Below, one piece after another: positions 50,801 to 63,468 of a stretch of DNA of 64,000 nucleotides (position 1 is its first letter; each line of letters begins with the position of its first letter). The notes under the pieces are model-generated. The model made no database searches and had not been told where the DNA came from. It saw nothing but the letters and a program-made list of their open reading frames with translations. Origin of the DNA: Lasiosphaeria ovina (taxonomy: Eukaryota; Ascomycota; Sordariomycetes; Sordariales; Lasiosphaeriaceae); NCBI GenBank assembly GCA_033439765.1, contig JAULSN010000003.1, positions 806,001 through 870,000 of the forward strand. The letters run 5' to 3'. Position numbers and translations under genes: made by a program.

Positions 50801-53800
50801 GCTTCGACAGAATCAGAGTGACGCCTTGTCTGGGTATCTCACCGTCCAGCCCATGCTCGTCCAGCAGGGGATCATCGATGTCGACAGCCTGTTCGAGTTC
50901 TTCCTCATAGACCCCAGCATGTGTCCGTGCATGGAGACATCGCGCCTCAAACAGGCCACATCGAGCGTGCAGCTGTTCATCCAGCGCTGCCTGCTGGGAC
51001 TCGAAGACCAAGGGGCGGGCTTTGGCCGGGGCGTCGACCTTGACATGCTCGACCGTCATCGGTGGGATTGGATGCAGCGGTACAGGCTCTGGGAGGCCAA
51101 CCGGAAGGTGTTCTTGTTCCCCGAGAACTGGATCCAGCCGTCGTTGAGAGACGACAAGACGCCTCAGTACAAGGCGTTCGAGTCGGAGCTGCTTCAGGGG
51201 GATCTCACCGAGCAGACGGCAGTGGATGCCCTCAAGAACTACCTCTTTTCTCTCGAGGGCATTTCGAACCTGCAGGTCTTCTCCGTTTACCCGCAGCAGA
51301 AAGTCCCCAAACCAGCAAGCCCGGGGCAGGAAACCCTAGACGAGCTCGCCATAGTCCACTTCTTCGCCCGCACTCCGGCATCGCCGTACAAGTACTTTTA
51401 CCGGACTCTCGACTGCGTGTACATGACGTGGACCCCGTGGCAACAGATGCAGGTCGACATCCCATCGTACGAGATCGAGCGGTCCGGCTCCACTGCCAAC
51501 TCGAGTCGCAATGGATGCTACATTGTTCCCTTCATGCACGACGGCAGGCTCGTGGTAGGCCTGCCCCAGTTCATGAAAAAGCAACTCCCTCAGACGGTGC
51601 CAGCACAGACCTTCCAAGCCATGGCCGGTGACAATACCAAGCCAGCGTCAGATTCACTGCCGTTGGAGTACTGGGAGATTAAGTTTGGTTTTACCGAGCT
51701 GCGAAACGGGATTTGGAAGCAAAAGACGGTGACTACTGATGCTGTCTGGGAGGCTGCCGTGGCATCTACTTTGCTGCCGGGGCTTGGCGACTACCAGTTC
51801 GTCCCCGAGCTGGCAGCACCCCCTGCTGGGAAAGTCCCCCTGGACACCATCACCCATATTCACGTCCTGCGTGGCAGCACTACCAAGGTGGGCAAGTTCT
51901 CATTTGACGGGAACCGTGTCTACGGAAACGGAGCAGCGTCGAAGCAGGGGCCAGGGAGTTCGACCTTTTTCCAGCTCCAGAGCGGCAAGGCAGCTCCGCT
52001 CCCAATCTACGACGGAGGGTCTTCCCCTACCTATGCTTACCCTACCGTCCAGCCCTCGTCGACGGGGGCCGGTGTGGGCCAGATCTCATACAGCGGCTTT
52101 TTCTCTGAGCCATTCGGCCACCAATTTGCACACGCGCTGGTCGGCTCTGTCACCAGCTCAACAAACCTAGATACATTCTTCGAGCGCGTCCGCACGGTCC
52201 CGGCCTCAGACGAAGACCTAGAGGAGGAGTCCTGGGGCGTGCCCGTGTATGTTGGCAGCAGCCTGCCCGAGAAGGACACATACAATGAACTCTTCCGGCC
52301 TTACTCGACATACAACTGGGAGATGGGTTTCCACATTCCCATGGCACTCGCCACCAAGTTTCTGGAGATGCAGCAGTTTGACCTGGCACTGAAGATGTGC
52401 CACTACGTCTTCGACCCCTATGCAAAGGGGAGCGGCGTGAGCCGATACTGGAAGTTCCCGCCGTTCCAGCACGTGGACGCGACAAAGACGCTGCAAAAGC
52501 TGTTCCAGTCCCTGAAGGCGGGGACGTCGGTCAGCACGGCGCACCAGATCAACCAGTGGCGAGACCGGCCCTTTGAGCCCCATGTGCTTGCCCGCCTGCG
52601 ACCGGTAGCTTACATGAGATGGACCGTGGTCAAGTACATCCAGATCCTCATTGCATACGGGGACTGGTACTTCAACCAGAACACGCTCGAGTTGATCCCC
52701 ATGGCCATCCAGTGCTATGTCCTCGCGTCCCACATTTACGGGCCGCGCGGACAAAAGATTCCTCGCCGCGGCAAGAAGCAGCCCGAGACGTACCTATCCC
52801 TCCTGAACAAATGGGACGCCTTCGGCAACGCCATGGTGCAGCTCGAACTCGACTTCCCCTTCTCGAACCAGATCGGGCACCAATGGGGCGAGTCCAACGG
52901 TGTGCAGGGTTTGGCCAACATCTTTGGCTTTGCGACGAACCTCTACTTTTGCATCCCGAACAACGACCAGCTCGCCGCGGTCAGAGACACCATCGACGAT
53001 CGCCTGTACAAGATCCGGCACTGCCAGGACATCAAAGGCGTGTTTCGCAAGCTTCCGCTCTATGAGCCGCCCCTGGACGTCGGCAACCTGGTTGCCGCGG
53101 CAGCGCAAGGGCTCTCTCTGACCGAGGTCCTCAACGACCTCAACACGACCATGCCCAACTTCCGCTTCACCTGGGTTCTGCCCAAGGCGCTGGAGCTCAT
53201 CGCCGAGCTCAAGTCGCTGGGCGGCGCATTTCTTACGGCCAAGGAAAAGCAAGACGGAGAAGCCCTGTCTATTCTCCGCCAGAAGCACGACGTGTCGATG
53301 CAGAACCTCATCATGGAGCAGAAGAAGCTGGCGCTGCAGGAAGCCGAGGCCAACCTCGCCTCGCTGGTGCAGTCGCGCAACCGGCCGCAGTACCAGCTCG
53401 AGCACACGCTGAAGCTGCTTGGCGAGGATGCCTCGGTCATCCCGCAGGGGCTCGATGATGAGTGGCGCGCTCTGGGCGATCCCATCCCGGCCCCGCAGAA
53501 CGAAAGCGGACTGAAGCTGTCCCCCGAGGAAGCAGAAGAGATGAACAAGACGCGCGATTCCTTTGTGCTCAGTACCGCCGTGTCGGTGATCCAGACCATT
53601 TCCAGCGAGCTCCACGCACTGCCGACTATCAACGCGCATGCTTCTCCGTTCGGCGTCGGCGTCGCGGCGTGCTGGGGCCCGCCGAACATTGCGGAGGCCA
53701 TGAACGGAATCGCCGCCGTGATGCGTCTGGCCGCCGATGTGCTGAACCACCAGGCGTCCATGACATCACGCAAAAACTCGCACATCCGCACGCGCCAGGA

Positions 53801-55223
53801 GCGCATCCAAAGCGCCAACACGCAGGGTCTCGAGATCAAGAACATTGATGCCCAGATTTCGACTCAGCGGGTTCGCGTCTCGATTGCCAACCAGGAGATC
53901 ACCAACCACCAGGCTCAGATTGAGCACGCCGAGGAGGTGCTCAGCTTCCTCACGTCAAAGTACACCAACACGGAGCTCTACTCGTTCATGGAAGGCCGTG
54001 TCCGCACCCTGTACTACCAGCTCTACCAGCTCGCCTACGCCTACGCCCGCAAGGCGGAGCTCGTCTACCACTTTGAGCGCGGCGATTCCAACACGCAGTT
54101 CATCAACTCTGGCTTCTGGATCCCTTCCCGCAACGGTCTTCTCTCTGGCGAGGCGCTCTACCTCTCGCTCAAGCAGCTCGAGGCCGCCTACCACGAGACC
54201 ACGGGCTGGGACTATGAGATTTCCAAGTTCATCTCCCTCCGCCAGACCAGCCCCCTCTCGCTCCTGGCGCTGCGCGAGACGGGAACTACGACATTTGCCC
54301 TCCCGGAAATCCTCTTCGACATGGACTTCCCCGGCCACTACAACCGCAAGATGCGCTCCGTCTCGCTCACCATCCCCTGCGTCGTTGGCCCCTACACGAC
54401 CATCAACGCCACGCTGCGTCTCACGTCGCACAAGATCCGCACCGAGACCACGGCCACCTCGGCCCGCGACTACCTGGAAAAAGTCGACGACGGCGCCGGC
54501 CCCGACCGTCGCTTCAAGACCAGCAGTGTGCCGCATTCCGCCGTCGCCATATCCAGCGGCAACGCCGACTCGGGCGTCTTCGACATGGCCTTTGGCGGCG
54601 AGCGCTTCCTGCCGTTTGAAGGCGCGGGGGCCATTTCCAGCTGGACGCTAGAACTCCCGTCGGGATTCCGCCAGTTTGACTATTCCAGTATCTCCGACGT
54701 GGTGCTGCACGTGCGCTACACGTCGCGAGAGGGCGGGGGCCGGCTAAAGGAGGCGGCGACGGGGGCGGTGGCCGATTATATCAAGCGGGTGGAGGAGCTC
54801 GGTAGTACCGACGGATCGGGGTCAGGCCTGTGGGCCTTCTTTGACATCAAAGCCGAGTTTGGCATCGAGTGGCAGGCGTTTACGCACCCGGGAAGTGGTA
54901 AGACGGAGCGCGTGCTGCGGCTCAAGGGATTGGATGGTCACCTGCCGATATATACTAAGGGGAAACCGGCCAGCGCGTTAGTGACGCAGGACGTGTGGAT
55001 TGCGACGGATGGGAAACTACCGCCGGGAGATATTTTGCTGGAGCAGGGATCGAACTCGCTAGATTTTGAGAGTTACTCGCTGGGTGGTCAAGGGGGTGAT
55101 GGGGGCATGACGTGGGCGGTTTCCCATCAGCAGTGCAGCATTGGCGAGTGGAAGGTGACGGTGAAGGATGTGGTGGAGCCGGTGGGGAAGATGTGGATTG
55201 TAGTGAGGTATGTAATGAAGTAG
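44881..55223 (+). CDS. Tc toxin-complex subunit TcA (pore-forming injector component)
   Basis: Two exons (44881-48160 and 48226-55223) give about 3425 aa; a start at 45046 would give 3370. The intron 48161-48225 has a GTGAGT donor and CTCAG acceptor, and restores the frame. The VRP1-type signature YCECSDCSSVASPAAYYVEL is at about 424. An acidic Ser/Asp linker (about 640-685), a Cys-rich insert (about 1171-1213), and a PA14-like region (WRGHLMVSSTQTYTFLANST, about 1664) follow. TcA hallmarks come later: YVLASHIYGPRGQ (about 2585), FCIPNNDQLAAVRDTIDDRL and KIRHCQDIKGVFRKLPLYEP (about 2670), DMDFPGHYNRKMRSVSLTIP (about 3125) of the TcB-binding end. Bacterial TcA forms a pentamer that binds cell surfaces and injects the TcC effector. 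The protein is longer than usual (about 2500). The first 55 codons form a hydrophobic, signal-anchor-like segment. The frame is intact. Confidence 0.93.
48161..48225 (+). other. Spliceosomal intron (65 nt) in the TcA gene
   Basis: GTGAGT donor, TCTAAC branch (about 48210-48215), CTCTCAG acceptor; length 65, not a multiple of three, with an in-frame TGA soon after the donor. Removing it joins two frames within a conserved TcA block (HRFLRLWRKLGWTI follows). Confidence 0.93.
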
Positions 55224-56120
55224 GTCAAGTGACTTTTTGGAGTTTGTTTATTATTCTTTTTTTTTCTTGAATCTGTAGTTTGGTTATTGCGTTTAGCTCG
55301 GATGAACACAGACTTTGCGTTCTTAGGCTTCTTCCATTTCGGTTTGTTGGAAAAAGTTGGGTTTTCGACGGCCGATCTTGCCGGCTTGTGCGGCCGATGA
55401 GGCCGAGGCTTACAACTGTCAGAATCTACCTACTGCGCCAAAAAGCGGGGGAACCCAATTGCGTTCTGACTATGTTAGTTGCACTTATCTGACAACAACT
55501 AAACCATGCTTCTCCGTTACTATCTCTTCCTATCCTTCCTCCACTCGTTAAGGCAAATAATTAATTCGGGCAAAACTAGAACAATTTAGCACTATTAAAT
55601 AACACTTCACAGGAGCCAGCTCCGATCGCCAAAGTTGTCTTCAAGGGATCTGTTGACAGTAGGCTTAAAGCGGATGAAAACATGTTTCGGAGTACCACGG
55701 GATGCGGTCGGGTGAAAACGTAGAGCCGCCCCAGTTAAAAGAAATCGCGGACAATAATGAAGAACACCCGAGGCACGAGGACAAGAGCACATGCACTTTC
55801 CAACTCCTAGACTAGAGCTAGGCAGGCTAGGCAGCAAGGCCCCCCGCATCTGCCGACTCGGTCCAGCGCTCGTGCATACGGAGGCATGAGCGCTTGGGGG
55901 CGACTGCGTGAGTCTGTGGCTGCTCTTGCTTCAGGGAGGCGAAGGAACGGCTCGACGGTGCCAAGTGGTTTGCTCGGCTCCCCCAGCCTGGCCGTGTGTG
56001 GGATCCAGGGCAAGCTACCGCGCGGCGAATGCCCTGTGTTGTTGGCTTACGTTCTCTCGGCTACACGATATATTTCGGTGAGGTGGTCAGCAACTTGTAA
56101 CAGAGTGATCTCCCTCTCCC
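55224..56120. other. Gene-poor stretch after the TcA gene
   Basis: The TcA 3' flank contains TTATTATTC and a T-rich tract at 55255-55267. No gene is seen; short frames on both strands are inconsistent. Confidence 0.45.
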
Positions 56121-56150
56121 ACTAACAGTTGTTTGGGTCTTGAGCGCATC

Positions 56151-56400
56151 CTACTCGACGGTGCTGACATTCCAGACGTGATAGCTGACTACCGCAAAGC
56201 TGCCCGAGCCCGAACCGAGGTTCTTCCTCACCGTCACGGACTTGCCGGGGCCTGATACGCGCCAGACGTAGCCATGGTTCTGACCCGGCCCAACCGACGC
56301 GCCCAAGATCGAGAAGCTGCTCAGCAACAGTCGTGCCTCCACGGAATCTGTCCAATGGCTGTGTATGGCACATCGCACTATAGCTCGCCGCACCGACGCC
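56151..56400 (-). other. Small unassigned frame, possible 3' exon
   Basis: The minus frame ends at the TGA/TAG region near 56151 and contains GQNHGYVWRVSGPGKSVTVR and GSFAVVSYHVWNVSTVE. This beta-strand-rich text could be the last exon of a small secreted protein. No upstream exon, signal peptide or family was identified. Confidence 0.25.
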
Positions 56401-57343
56401 AGCCACTGCGAGATTGTTACCCTCCTGCCCTTCGCGAAAAGTATGCACTAGACTTAGGCGTAAGACGAATCGCATCCAGTTCGGCGAGTAGCGTAAGCGA
56501 CAGGTGCGGGAGGCGGCCGGCGCGTGGAAGGTGCCCGCGGAGGCTGCGCGGGCGGTGTCCTCCCAGCCTTACGGCCAAACATGGCGGCGGCTGTCAACCA
56601 ATCGCTCTGTTCACCAAGCTGAACATGCTAGTGCTCTCTCATGACGGCTCTCGATTGCAGCGTCGGTCGGGTCTGGAACGGGATGGAGGTGGTGGGGGAC
56701 CACGACGACGACCGGCGCGCTGTACGGCTCTGGCGAAGGGGTCGGTTCACGGCGATCGGAGAACGTTTTGTGTACGTTATTAGCTAGATTTTATTTCGGA
56801 AACCAGTAGTAGCCCGCGGAGAGGGGATGGCGATACGAAACTGGGCGCGAAAGGCAAAAACTGGTTTCAATCAAAGCTGGGGGGAAAATCCAGCTTCTGC
56901 ACAGAGTCGGGGTAAGCATAAGAGAATACAGTGTCTCTCTTTTGAAGTAGCCCAGTCGCGGCGGCTAATAAGTTCCCACAAAAGCAACCGCCAAACAACA
57001 AATCCGTCACGGTGCCGGATCACCCCACGCGCTCCCGAAACCATCTACAATCTTCAATTCTGACCCTTTCCAGTTGAAACATCACCAGCTTCGTCTCTAG
57101 TTGGCCACGAGCATCTTCGATCCACCCCGTTTTGTCAAACTGCCGCTTCAATCTGCCTTCCCGGCCCGCTGTCACAGCGCCTTTGACAGTAGCTTCTAAG
57201 GTCAGCTGCCCGCAATCGATTGGTTTGGGAAAGTGCATATAATCGGCGCTGTGCATCCAGCACGACGTCCAGCGCAGGCGACCAGGACGCCGCAACGGCA
57301 CAATATAGATATATGAATCTAGAGGATTGTGCGGATTATTAGC

Positions 57344-57650
57344 TCTGGCCCGTGATCTGGATTGACTGTGCATCGAATTGTCTGTCTAGATCCTTCTAAA
57401 ATACAAGAAAAAGGCATCTTCTTATAGCCCTGAAGACCGCGGTAATCCTCCACGGAGCTCCGAATACAGGGCGGCCTTCCTATGCAAGGGATGTTCGGAT
57501 AACTGCGCTTCCGATGCAAGGGAGATTGAGGGCATTCCGAAGGCTGAAAACAGGGATAGATCGGAATGTAAAAGAGGGGTTAGTGGATCGAAGGGATGTG
57601 CTGGCTGTGGCTGGAATTGTGGCTCAAAAGTGGCTCAAATCTGGGCGACA
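57344..57650 (-). mobile_element. Solo LTR (307 bp), relative of the one at 14.1 kb
   Basis: Read on the minus strand it starts TGTCGCC exactly like the 14129-14400 LTR. It shares GAATGCCCTCAA, a CTATAA-AAGA-GC-TTTTT promoter block, TATTTTAGA, and CAGACAATTC with ATCCAGAT. It is flanked on the plus strand by TTAGC at 57339-57343 and 57651-57655, a perfect 5-bp target duplication. The terminal CA has become GA. No internal element remains. Confidence 0.8.
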
Positions 57651-58032
57651 TTAGCCTTACCGTTACTCTTTTCCTATAATCCTAGTCGAAGCTAGAAGGA
57701 AAGACTTAAATATTTGAATAGGGAACCTAGATCTATACTATCTTTTGGTCTGGTTCTTGTGCCTGGGCTAAGTCTGTTCCCTAAATGCATTTCACGGGCG
57801 GCGTGTCTTAGGAGGAGGGTGTGTGACGTATTTGCGGTGGTAGTGAGAAGGGAGCGGGAGCACGTGAATGAGTATTCCTTTACGGAAATTTTTAGCGTTT
57901 GGGGACTGTTGACCGCACTCACAACCACTTTAACCCCTCACCCCCTCCGCTTCGTCAAGTCGAATTTGGCAGCCCCCGTTTCGATATTCATTTGTCGCCA
58001 TATTGTGCTGTTTCAACATTCCATACACAAAT

Positions 58033-60062
58033 ATGGCCGCAAATAAGCCTAAACCCGAGACTGAGGCAACCTGGGCTCTCCTGGACACTTGGTCGCTCTG
58101 TTCTTCCTGTCTGCAAATGTTCTCAACAAAGAAGTCCTTCCAGGTCTCAGTTGTTGATCTAGAAGTATCATCATCTGGCGACCAAGGCTGCCAGTTCTGC
58201 GCAGCGCTGGCGCAGGCATACCGTCAACTGAGCCCATCAGAACTGAAAGAACAGGACAGAGAGACCATCAATTTTTCTGTGCTGATGTCTGATTCGCACA
58301 CGGTACAGATGATGTCTGGATTTGCGATGCGCATCCAATGGCGCATATTTATTATGCTCCAGCGCGGTATGTTTAGCACGCCACATGCCCTCCCCCTCTT
58401 TCCCCGCAAAGCGCATTGCTGACTTGTCCCGTCCACCTAGAACCGCAGCTTGCACTCGCAAAGGAGGACGACGACGACGAGTTCAGCCGCTCGCCAGGGA
58501 GCCGTTCATTTATCCAGAAACAGCTAAGCGCCTGCCTGTCTGGCGGAGTGCACAGCAATTGCATGCCCAAGCAAGCGCCCTACATGAAATGGCCGCAGCG
58601 AATGCTCAAAATAAGCAGCGGCCGTATCGCCTTGACCGACTTCGGTTCCCACATGGAAGCACACTATGCCGCCTTGAGCTATTGTTGGGGCACTAGAGAA
58701 GAGCTCAAAAAGAACCCGCCCTTTGTAGCCAACGACGCAACATATGACCGTCTGAAAACCGGCATTCCCTTCTCAGAACTGCCATTGACGGTTAGACAAG
58801 CCGTCAAGGTCTGCCTGACCCTCAACATCGCGTACATCTGGGTTGACGCTCTCTGTATCATACAAGATGACCCATCAGATTGGGAGAGAGAAGCCAAGAA
58901 GATGGCCACCGTATACTCTATGGCAAAGATCACCATCATCGCCGCATCCTCTACATCTTGCCACAGCGGTTTCATAGCTCAAGATATTCCCACTCATATA
59001 CTCAACACCCCTCTCCCGCCACCTCTCCGCCTCGTCGCACAACGCGAAACAGTTTCGGGCTTCCACTGCGCCCGATACAGCGGCACCGACTCCATTAGCA
59101 CGCGCGGCTGGACGTACCAAGAAGAGTTCCTCTCCACTCGACACGTCAAATTCACCCACAACGACGTACAATGGTGGTGTAACCACTCCAAAGTCTGCAT
59201 GTGCGGACAGCCCACGTTCGAAGAGGACCGGGAACCAGGAAGTTCAATCGACGAGCGCTGGTGTGACGTGGTCACTAATTTTTCGGCACGGCAGCTCAGC
59301 CACGTCGCGGATAAACTGCCTGCTATCTCCGGCCTGATACGGAAACTTGCCCCTGAGATTTGTCCGTCCTACGATATAGCTCTAAATTCATATCTTGCTG
59401 GCGTCTGGGCTCATCGTTTACTGACCGGCACGAAATTTAACGATCTAATGTGGGCAAACACAGACGGCAGCGGCAAGCGTCCTGACGTCTACGTTGCGCC
59501 CAGCTTCTCGTGGGCGTCCATCACCGGCCGCGTATCATTCATGCGCCAGCCTGTACTAGAGCAACTATGTCATGTTTTAGACGCTAGCACAACGTTGACA
59601 TCGCAGGTATTGGACGCGGACAGGTTCGGCAGAGTCTCTACCGGTTTCCTGACTCTTCGCGGACCACTTATACCATGTATTGTTCGCTCTTTGGAAGGTT
59701 CCAGACAGCCCGAGGTTAATTTTCTCGCCGACATGCCTTTGAAGAGCGTTTCGCCCATGACCTGTAACTTCGACTGTTCTGTGACGCCGGGAGAATTGAC
59801 AAACGGGGATGTGGTGCTTCATCGGTCCTCGTTGGCAAGATTCCCAACCTTTGACGAAGTGCCGGCTCATGTCTTGCTTGTTTATCACAGGGACGAAGCG
59901 CGCGATATTCACGAGAAGGGAATGTATCTTAGTGGGTTACTGCTTGGGCGACCACTGAGTGGCCAAGGCTATGAGAGGATTGCTTATCTGAGAGCCGTTG
60001 GCAATGATGGAGTGGAGTTGTCGGATTTGGAAAGGTGGATTGCCGCTGTTACCCTTCATTGA
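58033..60062 (+). CDS. HET-domain (heterokaryon incompatibility) protein, 651 aa
   Basis: Exon 1 is 58033-58366 and exon 2 is 58441-60062. The intron has a GTATGT donor, a GCTGAC branch, and a CTAG acceptor, and restores the phase. The three HET motifs are in order: HYAALSYCWG (about residue 187), YIWVDALCIIQDD (about 248), and RGWTYQEEFLS (about 337). A Cys-rich N-terminal segment (CSSCLQMF, GCQFCAAL) precedes, and the C-terminus ends with a typical beta-rich region and LERWIAAVTLH. HET proteins trigger cell death on fusion of unlike hyphae or after NLR signalling; the domain is TIR-related. The frame is intact and the start ATG is the first after in-frame stops. Confidence 0.92.
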
Positions 60063-62070
60063 TACCGCAGCATAGAAGATCAGAGGGTGAATGGCTGTGC
60101 TGTCGGCACTGCTAACAGCGAATATTTCAAGAACTCAAGAATGGATTGGTTATTATTGAAGTGTGGCTATACTAGGACTTGGGGTGGCTCACACAGTCAG
60201 GTGTGCAGCTCCCTGAAGAATAGGGTGACAGTTGTCAATTAGTGTAAATAAACCCCTGACTGCAAGTGGGTCAGCCACCACAACAGTGCCGTGAAGCTAT
60301 TCCCAGATTGTTTACCAGCCCCCACAGCACCTTCTCGAACTCACAACGGGTTCAGGACCACGTAGTCCAAAGCCCACAGAAGGCTGTAGAATATTAGGCC
60401 CACCGTCGATATCCTGGATCTCTGGAATCTACTTGAATATGTCCCGGAGACCTATATAGGTCTGTCCTTTCCTCGTAGCTATATTTCCTTTTCTTCCTTC
60501 TTCCTTAAGCTTGACACTTGTTGTCAGTCACTACTCCTTGTACTATAGTCTTACTATAATGCAGCTCCTCTTTGTCGTCATATGGTGCATAACTCGCTGT
60601 GAGACCTTCGACCACACGGCATAGTTCCTACAGTCTTGGTGAGGTCGACTACCGAGAACAGTTCCCTACAGTCCTGGTGCAGCCTGGCCTCTGTGGCAGA
60701 GTCCTATAAAGCCAGTCTCCTTGCTTCCCTCAGTCCTACTGTCGTAACCAGTGCTCTGGGTGTCTCCGACCTACCCTGTACTACTCGCAGGTCCTACCCT
60801 GCACCACCCACAAGACCTACCCTGGACCGCCAACTACGAGGCCGCTTCCGCTACGCCTAGTTGCAGTACCTGAGCCCACTGCGGCAACCCTGTGCAGCTG
60901 CCAAAAGCACGCAATTTAACAAATATATATGTTGTAATACGTCGAGATTCCGATATTAATTGTAGGAGTAGGAGGTATAAACCTAGGGAAATTGTTAGGA
61001 AAGATACCTACTAAAATCAAGAAATATATACTTCTACGGTAGCTACTAGTATTGACTCAGGGTGCGGGCTTAGTCTAGCCTAGGGTGGCTCTCTTTAGTG
61101 CGTTGCGTTAGCCTTGCATTTTTTTCACGCTGTATATATATATGGTAAATAAGTGACCCGGACTTCGTTCGATCAGGAGAGGCAAGCAAATTCTACTACT
61201 CATCTTCCACGAGCGAATAATATGAACGACTATTCAGTTAACACCGACTGTTAACGTCTTTCCTAAGGAACCATAATACACCACTAATGCCAGTTGTCAC
61301 TTTGAGGATCTTAACACATATTATAAGTCATTTTTTTATTGTCTTTGTTCCTGCCTCCGTTTGATCGAGAGGCCACCGACCTGCATGTAGTCGACCCGGC
61401 CATATAAAGGCTTTCCTACGTGTTTTTCTTTCTAGGTGTAATGTGTGTTTGCTCTTGTTCAGTATATAGCTAGGAATCTCGGCGCCTATTAAAGTTCTCT
61501 TAGTTAACTCCCAGCCGGCCGGCTGGCTGAAGTTATGTACGTCCCCCACTTCAAGGCATATATACCTGAGGCGTAAAGCCGATGTCAGGATTCGACGCTA
61601 TTATATTTAGCTTAACTATGAAAAATATTATACAATTTTCATTGTATATACTGAGAAACACTTTGCTCTTATTAGCTGTATAGAATGCTCTTATTATAGA
61701 GGCTTGAGAATAGTGTCGCCAACATGTCGCTTGAGTTGCTAAGAGGGCGACGCTCACCACCTCTACAAGTCTCTTTTAGTGATCGGGCAAGTTAATTAAA
61801 GCTTTATGCCCCACCCCTCCAAATACGACGGCAAAGAAAACTAGGCAGCGTTGCAGTGATATTGAGGAGAAATTAATACGAAAGTATAGTAACGCTTTAT
61901 TCTAGAACCGTTTTCTCTCCTATGCCCTGTCCTTAGAATGTCTTAATGCGCCCGCGCCACCACACATATAAATAAAGAAACGATGCCCAATACATGCCTA
62001 TGTAAAGGAAAAAAATAGTAGTCTAAACCCGCAGCTAGGGAAAAAAATTTCAACTTGAATCCGTCGCAGT
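60063..62070. other. Gene-poor, AT-rich stretch
   Basis: Two kb without a recognisable gene. The part from 60900 to 61990 is AT-rich with many stops on both strands and TATATATA runs, as in old RIP-affected repeats. Confidence 0.45.
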
Positions 62071-63468
62071 TCACCCCGCCTTAACAGCTCTCGTCTGGAC
62101 ACCATTCTCTGCCCAAGCAACCTTCCCCCCGGCCATCGGCACGCCCTCAATAAACTCCAGCACCGGTGTCCTAGCAATCGCCGGCGCGGCCCGACCCATA
62201 AACATCTTCTGCACCCTGTGGTTCGCCAAGATGTGCAGGTCGACAAACTTGAACACAGCGTTCTTCCACGTCGCCGTCGCCGTCGCCTGTCCCGCGCCTT
62301 GGCACCCCTTGACCACCTCTGCGTACCTCCCATCCTGGTATGCGGCGAGTGCCTCGGCAACCAACGCCTTGCTGGGTGCGCCCAGCCCTGCCTCAGTGCA
62401 CCTACGAAGCTGGTTGACCAGAACCACAACATCCACCATGCCGTTGTTACAGCCTGCGCCCGTACTGGGCGTGAATTTGTGCGCCGCATCGCCCACCAGG
62501 ACGACACGCGAATCCCAGCTCCAACGCGCCGCCACGCCCTCCTCCAGGCTGACCATTCCCGCCTGGACGCGCGCAGCGTACGCATCCCCAATCGTCAAGC
62601 CCGCCGAGATAGGCAGGTTACCCCTCCGCGCGATAAAGGCCTCCTCCTCAGCCGCGCCGAACCGCAGCCGCGCTGTCGTCGGCGAGGCTAGCCGCTCGTA
62701 AACTCCGATGACGGACGTCTCCTCACCAGCGAATAGTTGCACCGCTGCGCCGACCCCGTGTGTTTCCCGTGCGTCGCCTGGCGTGAGGTTAGCTGGTGTG
62801 GGAAACCGGACCCACATGGCTTGGTAGGTTGTTAGGAAGGGCTGCTCAGGGTTGACATGGTCGGGTGGGGAGCCGGCTTGCAGGGCAAGGGCGCGCATTT
62901 GGCGGCGGACGAGGCTGTGGGCGCCATCGGCACCGATGATGATGGATCCTGTGTGAGTAGTGCCGTCGGTGCAATGGACAGTCGTAAAGTTGGGGGCCGT
63001 GGTGATGGTGGCGACGCGCTTGTCGGGGAGCAGGCAAGATTGCACCTCTGATGGGAGGGTGGTGTAGAGGACTTGAGTGAGGTCGAGGCGCGAGATGACG
63101 CGGGGGGCGATGCCATGACTGGATTCATGTTAGTTTTGCCTATTTCCTAGCAAAAGCAAGGGGAGAGCTCACTTTTCTTTGTAATGGACGAAGAAATTCG
63201 CATCGCCGATGTCACAGCCGGTGTGGTCGGTTCTCTGGATCCGGCCAAGGGGCGAGCTGACGGTGTTGAGGGCTTCAAGTAGGCCGAGCTGGCCGAGTAG
63301 ACGGAGGCCCATGGGCAGAAGGACGAGATTGGAGCCGGCGTCGATGACAATGCTGGGACGGCTCTCGAGGAGGACAAAGTCAATTCCGGCGCGCCAGAGC
63401 GCGTGGGCCGCCGTCAAACCGACGGGGCCACCTCCGACGACGATGACCTTAAAATGGGTGGAGGTCAT
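62071..63468 (-). CDS. FAD-dependent monooxygenase (PHBH/salicylate hydroxylase-like), 447 aa
   Basis: Exon 1 (63468-63173) carries FKVIVVGGGPVGLTAAHALW, the GxGxxG dinucleotide-binding fold, then LLESRP at the end of the second strand. A 54-nt intron (63172-63119, GTGAGC donor, ACTAAC branch, CAG acceptor) joins exon 2 (63118-62071). Exon 2 holds IIGADGAHSLVRRQMRA, the DG motif, and RVVLVGDAAHKFTPSTGAG, the GD motif that contacts FAD ribose. The family hydroxylates aromatic or terpenoid substrates using NAD(P)H and oxygen, often in secondary-metabolite clusters of moulds (PaxM-like enzymes are close in pattern). No other biosynthetic gene is nearby in the window, so the substrate is unknown. 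The frame is intact. Confidence 0.92.

Noticed and set aside
36294..55223. Toxin locus as bacterial contamination
   Set aside because: The TcA gene needs a spliceosomal intron to be read, both flanks are intron-containing fungal genes, and no bacterial operon structure or ribosome-binding sites are visible.
62071..63468. Part of a secondary-metabolite cluster
   Set aside because: The monooxygenase fits such clusters, but no synthase, prenyltransferase, P450 or regulator is seen nearby in the window.
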